Below are positions 9,545 to 18,981 of a stretch of 64,000 nucleotides of DNA, piece by piece. Numbering within the stretch: the stretch's first letter is position 1; every line of letters begins with the position of its first letter. Under the pieces are notes generated by a model. It was not told the DNA's origin and ran no database searches. It saw only the letters and a program-made list of their open reading frames with translations. A program made the position numbers and the translations under genes. The stretch is from Karstenula rhodostoma CBS 690.94 (lineage: Eukaryota > Ascomycota > Dothideomycetes > Pleosporales > Didymosphaeriaceae), in contig MU001503.1 in the NCBI GenBank assembly GCA_010093485.1, positions 1,757,132-1,821,131 on the forward strand, given 5' to 3'.

Positions 9545-12438
9545 TCACATAACTCCACACCACCCCTTCTGGCTCTGATTTCTGCCTTCAGAGGTCTCAG
9601 CTTTACCCATGACGTTGCTCTTCCCTCCTTCAACACCCCTCAAATCTCCCCCCTCCTCCTCCTCCTCCTCCTCTTCCACCTCCTCCACCTCCACCACCCC
9701 CCTCAACGGATACGGATTCCACAACAACCCCCTCCACCTCTCCTCCACCTCAACAAACCGTCCCACAAACTCAAACAGCCTCCCAGCTACACAAGCCCCA
9801 TGCAACTCCATCGGATCCGCCCTCTCCAACACCCGTCCATAGATCTCCATAAGCGTGCACGTATCCTCAAACCCCGCACAATTGAAGAAGCCATAATCAC
9901 ACCCCACAGCCGGGACAGGCGGATGAGTGACCAAATCGCCCGTCTCGAGGAACTGTTTGAGGTCCCAGACAGAGGTATGCGGGCCCGATGGCGGGACAGA
10001 CAGGAAAGCGCAATGATGGGGCAGCAGCGAGCGGAGCGTGTTCAAGCCGTGGGAATCGACGAGCAGAATGCAGCGAATGTGGCGGGGTGGGTAGGGCTGC
10101 GGCGGGCGTTGTGGAAGGTGTAGAAGAAGCTGCCATCGCTGGGGACAAGGAGGAGCTGGCATATGTCTAGGAGCTGGGATTCTTCGGCTCTGCTGCGGCA
10201 GGTGGTGAAGGCGAAGGAGTGGTAGAGTGTTATGTTTGGGCTAGGCGTGAGGCGGTGGAGGATGAGGGCAAGCATGGCGAAACTGTTGCGTTTGGCATCT
10301 GGCTTTAGCGCTGTTGGGTGCGTGTCGCGGTCCTCGGGGTCGAGGTATGGTTTCGCTTTGTCGTAGAAGGTAGCTGCTAGGGTCTGTTCTGCTTCTTCTT
10401 TGGTGGTGGGCGTCTCGAGGCGGTGCAGGTTTTTTAGCCACCACGGGAAGTATTGGCCGCGCGAGTGCCCAGGATAGCTGTAGTAGAATTCTTTGATCTT
10501 TTCGACCATGGTACCTTGGACGCGCCATTCGTGTAACTCCTTTGGGGAGAACTCGCCAGACAGATAGAGGCCCTGGTATACGCCGAAGAGATGCGTTCGG
10601 TCCTTGTCGAACATAACGTTGTTGAAGCCGAATTCTTGTAGGACGTCTTCATCTTCTGGGATAAGGTCCTCACCTAGTGATTTCCAAAGATAATCTGCGG
10701 AGGTGAGTGGGCGTTTTGAACAAGTGCATAGGTGGCTGACGAACGCTTTGTCTTCGCATGAGTCGCTACAGAAGTGGCCTTTGCCACAAGCACTGCACCT
10801 TCTCTTGGTTAGTCTTAAGCAGACATCACATTCTGTTTGGTATTCGTCATCCTCCGTCGTCGGAGGAAAAGGTCCGGGTGGAATTGCTGCGCTCTCTGAT
10901 CGCCTATGGACTGTTAGTTCTAAGAAATTCGAACCGGAAATCTTATCGTCTCACCTTCTGAACATCTCCGCAACCCGGTTTCTTTCCGCTATCATTCTCA
11001 GCTGATCGATTTGTGACCTTCTATCGGAGCCTTCTTCTCGTTGAACCCCAAATACGCTGCTCCCTCCTAGAACAGACGTCCGTTCCAGTCGGATATTGCC
11101 TTCCACTGGTGCAACTAATTTCTTCTCCACCTTTTTCTGCACTGACAGGAGAGCTTTTGCGATTCGCTCGGCATGACCAGGTAGAAGTTAGTCCACCTGT
11201 GGAACCGTCCACGGTCTGAACAGGCGGCCATGGCAACCCCTCACCCGTAAGACTTGATGAAAGAACGACACAAGAAGCAGCACAGCTTGCTGCATCCTAT
11301 ATAAGAGAACAGCCCCGAAGCAGATGAGCCAGATGTGCTAAGAAACATCATCATCTGTACTTCGGCATACATGTTCAACTTCATCCTCTGCCGCTTTCTG
11401 AATTCATGCTCAGTCTTCTTCAAAGTCCATTTCTGGTTGGTGATAGCCTTTACAGTGTCGGGCGTTAGCTCAAGTCCCAGGATGCTGAAAGTATGCTTCA
11501 AATCAAGAGATTGAGTTGGACTCGTCGGTGCAGGGGGGCGGGGTATCAGTATGATCGAAACGTTCTCGAAGCTTGGTAGTGTACAGGCTATCTCTTTGAA
11601 ATTCTCGAAAGCGACACGGAGCCGGGCGAGCCGGCAAATGCTGGCCCATAATTTTCTCGACTTGGAAGTTGCGCTTCGTGAGCTGTTGAGTTTCTGTTCG
11701 ACGATGCTTGATCGGCGCAAGTCGTAGGAGGCTATGATGAGTCGCGTGTGCCATTCGAGCTTGTTTTTATCTCTGACCTCAGCATTGAATAAGAGACCTC
11801 GCAAACCTGAATATTTCGTGTCGAGCATTGAACCGTTGGCTGTGGCGCTAGCAAGAGATCTGAGGCTCGCTTCGTACGCTTTCAAGCTCACCCTCAGGTC
11901 AGGTATGTAGTCATTTTCGACTCGAGTCTGATGGCATGAGAGCATTCCTTCCCACAACATATTTTTTGATTGCTCAACTGGACAGAACGCATCAGTTTCG
12001 TTTCGAGAGCTGAGATTTGTTAGACGGTACCTTTACCGCAAGCAAGCGACCCTAGCATCAGCTCCAGCTTCGCAAAGACCGGCTTGTCCACCTCTAAGAA
12101 ACCTTCATTACGGGCAACCCAAATCACAAAATTATCCTCAGCCTCCTTCAATGCGGAACACGCGACTGCGGTACCGCCCTTCTCATTTGCAGCGAATTCC
12201 GCCAAACAGTCGAGGAACTTTCGTTTAAGCTTTCCATGTCCAGAGTCCGCTATTTGATCAGCGCGGACAGTGTGACCTCATCCACGTCTTCTTCACTGCT
12301 CCAGTCTTCCACAAGCACTGTATCAGATAGCGAGGAGGTCTCAACCTGGCCGCCATTCCGAAGCGACAAGAGATTGGCGAGAGAGTGGAAATGACACCAG
12401 TCAAGGCCTGGGTGATTCCAGTTGAACGTTTCATTCAT
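9545..12438 (-). pseudogene. Broken OTT_1508-like deaminase / MYND zinc-finger gene
   Basis: Order of parts: an N-terminal region from ATG 12438, an intron (11978-12036), a deaminase-like core, an intron (10904-10954), a MYND finger (CDVC, CSAC, CSDSC, CTC) and a long C-terminal domain with CILLVDSHG, DYGFFNC and DTCTLMEIYGR. The core matches the OTT_1508-like fungal deaminase family: AEVQMMMF followed by GCSKLCCFLC. Lesions: (1) stop TAG and frame change at about 12250; (2) one base missing in a G run (minus strand) at 11244-11246, where GGGG would restore SYGVRGCHGRL; (3) in-frame TAA at 11188-11190 after WTVPQVD; (4) one base missing in a C run at 10084-10087 before RHIRCILLVDSHG. The zinc-ligand histidine before AE (normally HAE) reads tyrosine. 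The extreme C terminus is low-complexity poly-Glu. Confidence 0.75.
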
Positions 12439-13032
12439 TGTTGTGTAAGATGATGTTGGACATTCTGACGGTTTGCGATAAGCAGTTGTGCGGGGTCAGG
12501 CAAGATGTAGGTGAGGTTGCACAACTGCAGACCAATCAGCCAATGTGAGGCTCATACGATGAACCTCGCTTTAGCCGACGCGTTTCCCAGTTGGAAGAGT
12601 TACATCACATACCATCATCTATTCACGTTCGTGCTCGATACTTCGCAGATTCCTGTACCTCATTTCTCTTGTATGTTTGCGTCGCAGCTTTGCGTGTGGG
12701 TTGCTGTATGCTCACCTTCTCAAGAAACCTGCCTAAAATACTCACTTTCGTCCTAGCCCGGCTATCTCCAAGAGCCCAACAACAACCTCGCTACGCAGCT
12801 CCTTACTGGCTTGCGATATTCGAAGTGCGACAGAGCGTACACATTAGCCCTCAGCCTGTCGAGCTCCGCATGGCACTGGCTCCGCATCTCGACTAATGAT
12901 ACGGATCACGATTCAAGCGACAATCCACTAAATTCCACAGAGCGCAGATATGCAAGTGCTTTATTTGGCTCTCAATTGTACAACTTGCTTACAAGGTCAC
13001 CCACCCCATCACAACCTCGCGTGCTCACCCAG
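12439..13032. other. Intergenic stretch, no gene recognised
   Basis: This lies between the 3' end of the alcohol dehydrogenase gene and the first ATG of the broken deaminase gene, both on the minus strand. It should hold the former promoter of the latter. Frames seen here have no recognisable features. Confidence 0.4.
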
Positions 13033-14508
13033 TCAGAACAGCCCCTCAACCAGCTTCTCTACCTTCCCATACAACTCCCCGCCCTCCTCCTGCCCCGTCG
13101 CCCTCTTCGTAATGACCGGAATCTGGCCCTTGTCCACCTCATAGTTTCGCAGATCGTGGTCCAGTCCCAACGCCTTCACCAGCTCAAGTATACGCTCACC
13201 GACTTTCTCAGCGTCCTTCTCATCATCCCCGGTCCTGCTCTCCCCAAGAAAAGGAAGTAACCGCACGATCTGCTCCGCAGCACTAGGCTCGGCAGCTTTG
13301 AGCTTGACAACATGCCCAAGTGTAAGACAACTCGTAATTCCATGCGGAATCCCATATGGGCTCCCCAGCGCATACCCCAGTCCATGGCTCAGCCCCAACC
13401 CCCCCTTCAAATTCGTCCCGAGGAAGCCCAAGCTAGCAAACGCCGCGAGCTGCAGCTTCGTCAGGGTGTCTTCGTCCCTCTTGCCCGCCTTGTACGCGCG
13501 CAGCCCCTCGAACAGCGACGCCGCGGCCTGCAGACACGTCCAGCGCGCCGGCATCTCCGGGGCCGTGGGGTGGTATAGTAGCTCGATAGCGTGGTCTAGC
13601 GCGCGCATGCCTAAACTCGGGGGTACAAGTTATTGACAGGCCCAATTATGGAAGGTATTTAGGAAGGGGGGGTTAAGAATGCTAGAGTTTAGTTACCAAT
13701 ATTCGAAAAGTTCGAACATTGGTAACACCTAACACCCAGAACATGTACCCCGGGGTTTCTTACCGGTGGAGAGCCACAGACGCTCTGGCGTGTGGGATGC
13801 GAAGGAGGCGTCGTATAGGACGACGCTGGGGACCAGATATGCGGCGCGCACCCCGGTCTTCACGCCGTCAGATTGTGTGAAGCCCGCCATCATTGTGCAC
13901 TCGCTGGCTGATAGCGTCGTCGGGATGGCGATGTGGAAGAGGAACTTCCCGCTCTTCTCATGCACGCGGTAACTGATTGCTTTGGCGGAGTCGATAGGAG
14001 AGCCCCCGCCGATGGACACCACTGTATCAATCGACGCATCTTTCTGCACGAGGTCGGTAGCTTCGTCGAGCTGTGCGACCGGCGCATGCTCCCCAATGTT
14101 GCTGAACGTGCCTGCATGCTGGGCGGCTAGTAGTTCCTCCACCTGCTTCACGAGCGGGGTCTTGGTGGCGAGGCTGTTCCCTGTGATGATGAAGGCTTTG
14201 CTGGATTTGCTGGGGAGGCAGTCTAGGAGGTGCTTTGGGACGGTTGAGGGACCGTAGTAGAGCTTGGAGAGCTGGGTGGTTGCCCAGAGGCCGGAGAGAG
14301 GGTGGGATGTGGCGTCTGTCATTTTTCTCTTCGTTTCCTCTTTGCGAAAGGTAGTTGCTGATGTGCTGAACGGCTTGTGCTCTTCTCTTGGGGGGTATAG
14401 TGCGTTAGTTGAGGCCCTTGCTCTTTGAAATGATGTTGTAATGCTTCTGCGTGCTCTCGGGACAACTCGGCTAGAAGTGGCGGACAGCGAACGTAAGACC
14501 AACCGCAT
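13033..14508 (-). CDS. Iron-containing alcohol dehydrogenase / maleylacetate reductase-like
   Basis: Two exons, 14508-13764 and 13610-13033, give 440 residues. The 153 nt intron (GTAAGAA...TTTAG) is longer than usual here and holds the hairpin at 13692-13726. The protein has the Fe-ADH nucleotide motif VSIGGGSPIDSAKAISY, the middle IAIPTTLSASECTMMAGFTQ, and the metal-site region GLGLSHGLGYALGSPYGIPHG. The second histidine usually found in the last motif (HALG) is Tyr. The first roughly 63 residues are rich in Arg, Ser and Thr and nearly lack acids (MRLVLRSLSATSSRVVPRAR), as in a mitochondrial presequence. A second ATG (MTDATSHPLSG) could start a cytosolic form. The family reduces ketones, aldehydes or maleylacetate with NAD(P)H; the substrate is unknown. 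Confidence 0.9.
13692..13726. repeat. 35 bp hairpin inside the alcohol dehydrogenase intron
   Basis: The arms 13692-13707 (GTTACCAATATTCGAA) and 13711-13726 are inverted copies, 15 of 16 positions matching, around a 3 nt loop. It lies about 40 nt from the donor on the minus strand. It may be a tiny insertion that explains the unusual intron length. Confidence 0.7.
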
Positions 14509-15209
14509 TTATATGAATTGAAATAATATCGTCTTGTGCCAGTGCGAAGTCACGTCCTTGTTCCAGGGTCAAAAAAAGGTGTTCTGGCACTGGATGTGGA
14601 CTTGTCGCAATGACGTAACGCGAGCCATCCCCATCTTATCTCCGAGCTGAGTAGCTTCAAATCGGCATTTGTGTACTAGGGTCGGAGGGAAAGCTTTTAC
14701 CCACATGTATGAATATGGTTGGAGTTAGCACTGGGCGCACGCTTCTCTCCACGAATAGTCTCGGCCATTGCAGTCCCAGCCGACGCTAAAAGCAGCATCA
14801 AGATATGAATGGAAATACAACTAATCCCAACTCAAACGGTTTTTATTAGGTTTTAAGATCAAGGTAGATGTGACCAGCGCCGTTGAGGGACTGGTCGGGT
14901 ATCTTTACGTACTTTTGGTTGCTATTCTCAAGCTTTTACCTTCGCAATGCGCGTCCTTTCGTAGTCTCATCAGGGTCGTCAGGTTGAAGCGACGCCGTGT
15001 ATATGCACACTCATGCTCTAGCATGATGATTCCAAGATGCAGCCTTTTGATAACACCAAAAACGCCGGTTTAGATCAAATATGAATCCCAGGGTGAGAGA
15101 AATATGTGCCGGCCGCGAGTTGAAGCTCAAATGTGTGCATGCGGTCGGACTGGCTTGTTGAATACAGTAGATGGAAATGAATCGCCAGAATTTTTGCCAA
15201 GGTGACCAC
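14509..15209. other. Intergenic stretch, no gene recognised
   Basis: Holds the promoter of the alcohol dehydrogenase (minus strand) and the 3' UTR of the reductase gene. The short plus-strand frame at 14870-15073 is not supported. Confidence 0.4.
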
Positions 15210-17240
15210 TTAGGCCGTAATGCCGTTGGTCACGGTGGACGCGGCGGATTTTGCAGCCTCGACGAGATCGGCCAACTTTGACTTCTTGCCGTTGGCAGAG
15301 CTAGCGTCGGCAGTTGAGTCGCCGTTGGTCGCATCACCGTTGGTAATTCCGGTCGAGTGGAGTTCTTTCTCCATGTCGGTCACCTCGAGCCCGTTGAACA
15401 AAGGGAACAGGCCATTGTCCTCCTGGAAGTTGTTGTGGACAATGTTGATCAGGTACCACGTGTCCATGACATCCTCAATCACGTAGCGCGACGGGCTGGT
15501 AGAAGCGTGGCAGTTGGCCCACTGCTGTCCCAGTCGGTAGAATTCGTCCTTCCAGGCCAGGAAGCTGACCGCCTCGACGATGGTCGGCTGCACGATTTCC
15601 TTGCCGGGGAACACGCCCCAGGTGACGGCGTTTGGTCCCTCCGGGGAGTTGGTCTTCAGGTCGCCGTCTTTGTTGACGGCGTAGTAGGTAATTTCGGGGT
15701 CACGCTCGATGCGGGTGATCAGCTCGGCAATGTACTCGGGCGACACCAAGACCTCGAGGTACGCCTTCTGGTAGACGTAGCCATGTGCCGGGCCCCATCC
15801 GTACACTGGATGGTTCGACTTGGCGCCGTTTACAGGAGGCTGAGAGTTGATGGTGAAGAATCCACGGCGGTTGAGGTCGATGAGGTTCTGCTGGAGAGTA
15901 TCGGCTTCCTTGGAGATGGCCGACTCACTCCAGGGCAACGACTCGAGATTGCCGGACATGTACTTGACGAAGATGTCCGAAATGTCCTTGATAGATGTCG
16001 GCTTCCCCCAGACCTTGATGTTCTGCTCGTTGCTGCCCTTGAGGCCGATACCGTATGCATCGAATTCACCAAAGGCGGGCGATCGAGCATCACCCCAGCG
16101 GCCGTTGGGAAACTCATCCCATTCCTGGGTGCGAGCAATGTACGAACGGTTGCGGTTGCGCCAGAAGATGGGTCGGACGTTTTCTTCGCGGCGCTTGAGA
16201 CCAAGCGATGGCCGCCATGGCAGGGGTTTCTGCAGCGGGCTCTCGACGTCGGGGAGGAGATCAAGCTCCTCGAGGACCATGCGGCTGGACTGGGCGAGGT
16301 TCATCGTGTAGCTTGAGAGGTCAGCACGGAGAGGCGCAACAAGTTGCAGGCTTGACTTACAAGTGCAGGTGGAGAATGCCGGCATCCATCAGCTTGCGGC
16401 ACATGTCGGCAACCAGACCCTTCCCGACCTCACGAACTTCGGAATCGTCGTTCTTGATGGGCTCGAGAGCTTTGGTCCAGGGCTCGGGGATCTTGATCTT
16501 GGACCACTTCGCGCGGCGGAGGAACGAAGCATGTGTGGAAATGGGCATGATGCCAGGAATGATTGGGATGTCGATGCCCTTGGCGCGGACCTTGTGCACC
16601 CAGTCGATGAAGATGTCCGTGTCGTAGAACATCTGCGTCACGATGAAGGTTCCTCCAGCATCCACCTTCTCCTTGAGATGGTCGATGAGCTCGTCGACAT
16701 TGTCGTTGTCGTCGCTGCCTTCCGAGTACCCCGCCACACCGATGTCGAAGTGGTCACGGTACTTTTCGCGGATGTATTTGACCAGGTCTTTCGCGTACTT
16801 GAACCCACCCTGGACGGCCTGCCACTTTTCGGATTCTCGCGGCGGGTCGCCGCGCAGGGCGAGAATGTTGGTGCAGCCCGCCTCATAGGCCGTCTGCAGC
16901 GCGTCGTCGATCTTGGAGCGCTCCATGTCTGTGCATGTCAGGTGCATGCACGTCTCGAGGCCGTAGACGCTCTGGGCGACCTTGACCATCTCGCAGGTCA
17001 GGCTGGAGAGGCTGCCGCCGGCGCCCCAGGTGACATCGATGAAGGTGGGACCCAGGCCGTGCATGCGGTCCATGCGGTCGTAGAGATTCTGGACACCCTG
17101 CGAGAGATCAGCTGCACGCGTCGGTCGCGGCTCCCCCGTGGGGTTGTGGGTACCTGGGCGGTTTTGGGGGGGAAGAATTCGAAGGAGAAGGTGGGCTTCC
17201 CCTCCTCCTTGGACTGCGCGAGCATCTTGGAGATGTGCAT
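15210..17240 (-). CDS. Methylenetetrahydrofolate reductase
   Basis: Three exons, 17240-17154, 17097-16361 and 16311-15210, give 641 residues, the usual fungal length. Introns are 56 and 49 nt. The N-terminal FAD-binding barrel is clear: FSFEFFPPKT at the start, then GVQNLYDRMDRM, FIDVTWGAGG, HLTCTDM, NILALRGDPPR, FIVTQMFYDTD and IPGIMPIS. The second intron separates it from the C-terminal regulatory domain (WDEFPNGRWGDARSPAFGE, GWGPAHGYVYQKAYLE, FPGKEIVQPT). The enzyme reduces 5,10-methylene-THF to 5-methyl-THF for methionine synthesis, in the cytosol. The last roughly 45 residues are a low-complexity tail (TNGDATNGDSTADASSANG) not needed for the fold. This corresponds to the MET13/MET12 class of yeast; I cannot tell which paralogue it is. 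Intact, with housekeeping-like codon use. Confidence 0.96.
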
Positions 17241-17947
17241 GGTGGCGGCGTGGATGAGGACGGGATGCTACAAAGAGAAAGGAAAAGAACCGGGCGCTTG
17301 GTGAGGTTGCCTCTGCTGTCTATGCCGCGCACTTGTTCGTCAGCGCAACCCCACGCGGTATAGATATGGTTGTCACCCGGGGGTTTTATGACATACGCCG
17401 GAAGCCGACCAGGGGCATGCAGTCGATGATAGGAGTGCTAGCTATCCAATGTAGCGAACGCGGGCCCAACGATCCGCGAGCTGGCGATGCATGAACGACG
17501 AGTGGTGTGGGAGAAGGAGTTTAGCGTGCGTATGGGAGCGGGAGGTGCAGTGCCAGTGCAGGGCAGGGTGCAGGAGGGGAAACACTTGCTAGCGGCGGTC
17601 CGAAGAATGCACGCGCCAAGAGCTGACGGGCCGTCATGCGCTTCGTAGGGGCTTTCTTCGTCCACGGTGCCGCAAGTCTTGGGCGTCACCAGGCGTGGTG
17701 TTTGTGCTTGTCTCGCGGAGCAGTCAATCACGTGCATGCTAACACACCTGGGCTAGGTAGAGGTTCGTGTCCAGAGACACTGCCATGGATTGCTGTTCCT
17801 GAACGGCCGCGGGCTTGCCCCTTGCAGTAGCCCTGGAGCCCCTCCCTCCCTCACCACGTCAGCAGATATACTTGACATTGCTGCCACCTCCGCACTACAC
17901 CAACCGCCCAGCTGCTCCCGCCCTCCCACACCGTCGCCGCCGCCGCC
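17241..17947. promoter_or_regulatory. Divergent promoter region, reductase and TIM-barrel gene
   Basis: About 700 bp separate the two divergent starts. I see no gene here. The segment just before 17948 is C-rich and pyrimidine-rich (for example CACACCGTCGCCGCCGCCGCC), as often seen at fungal transcription or translation starts. Confidence 0.45.
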
Positions 17948-18718
17948 ATGCCGCCCCTCGCGCGCCCCCGCCGCATCGTCGGCGTCTCGCTGAAAATGTA
18001 CTTCGACCTCCCCTCCACGCTCTCCTACGTCCGCGGCATGCTCCAGCTCGACGGCCTCGCCTGGAACGCCCGCCTCGACCTCTTCGTCGTCCCCGACTTC
18101 GTCGCCCTCGTCTCCGCCGCCGAAATCCTCCAGCCGTCTTCCATCCTGCTCGGCGCACAAGACACACATTGGGAAGACAAGGGCGCCTATACAGGCCAAG
18201 TCTCGCCCCTCGTGCTGCAGCAAGCAGGCGCCAGAATCGTAGAAATCGGCCACGCAGAGCGCCGCGCCCTGTTCGGCGAGACCGACGAGAGCGTCGCCAA
18301 CAAGGCCGCGGCTGCGGCGCGGAACCGCCTGATTCCCCTCGTGTGCATCGGCGAGCGGACGCACAACACCACGTCGCCCTCAGCAGCCGTCGGCGCAGCC
18401 ATCTCCGAGTGCACGCCGCAGGTCACGTCTGTGCTGGCGGCGGTGCCCGATGACAGCGAGTTGATACTGGCGTATGAGCCCGTGTGGGCGATTGGCGCCA
18501 AGGAGCCTGCCGACCCCGATCATGTCGTGAACGTGACAAAGGAGTTGCGGCGCCTGGCTGGTGGACGGAGAGGCGTGACGAGGATACTGTACGGAGGGAG
18601 TGCGGGACCGGGCACGTTTGCGAAGATCGCAGAAGGCGTTGACGGGCTGTTTTTGGGGCGGTTTGCGCATGATATGCAGAACCTCAAGAAGGTCATCGAG
18701 GAGGTGGGTGGGGCTTGA
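17948..18718 (+). CDS. Triosephosphate isomerase paralogue
   Basis: One intronless frame of 256 residues, about the normal length for the family. The three catalytic residues are in place: Lys16 (GVSLKMY), His102 (EIGHAERR) and Glu177 (AYEPVWAIG). The phosphate-binding stretches YGGSAGPGTF (215-224) and GLFLGRFAHD are also present. The normal glycolytic enzyme begins with a GNWKMN motif; here it is GVSLKMY, closer to the TIM-like isomerases of tetrose or erythritol metabolism in bacteria (EryH type). It is therefore probably a second, specialised isomerase acting on a phosphorylated three- or four-carbon sugar in the cytosol. The codon third position is strongly C-rich at the start. A role in ordinary glycolysis cannot be excluded. 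Confidence 0.9.
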   Translation: MPPLARPRRIVGVSLKMYFDLPSTLSYVRGMLQLDGLAWNARLDLFVVPDFVALVSAAEILQPSSILLGAQDTHWEDKGAYTGQVSPLVLQQAGARIVEIGHAERRALFGETDESVANKAAAAARNRLIPLVCIGERTHNTTSPSAAVGAAISECTPQVTSVLAAVPDDSELILAYEPVWAIGAKEPADPDHVVNVTKELRRLAGGRRGVTRILYGGSAGPGTFAKIAEGVDGLFLGRFAHDMQNLKKVIEEVGGA

Positions 18719-18981
18719 CGAGTGCGCTTGGAGGCAAACAAACAAAAAAAAAAAGCGAGCATTGGAGATGTCCATGCGCTCTGGTTTTATGAGGAAAGAG
18801 CGCCGTGACTGAGGCAGGAACACCCAAAAGGATGGAGGTCAGATCAGTACCTCGCCAGGAATCAAGGTTCAAACACGCCATGTTACCCTGAACGCAGCAA
18901 ATCAGTGCCCGCACATGTAGCATACTACCGTAGACGCGACATCCGTGGATACAACAAACGCATGTACATCATCGTTGCACG

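Noticed and set aside
11130..11200. A short intron to bypass the TAA at 11188 in the deaminase gene
   Set aside because: Candidate introns would be about 30-46 nt and would remove conserved residues; both flanks (WTVPQVD and LLPGHAERIAKAL) are in one frame, so a stop codon is simpler.
15357..17304. Long plus-strand frames (319 and 313 codons) over the folate reductase gene
   Set aside because: Antisense shadows of a strongly codon-biased gene; no motif in either.
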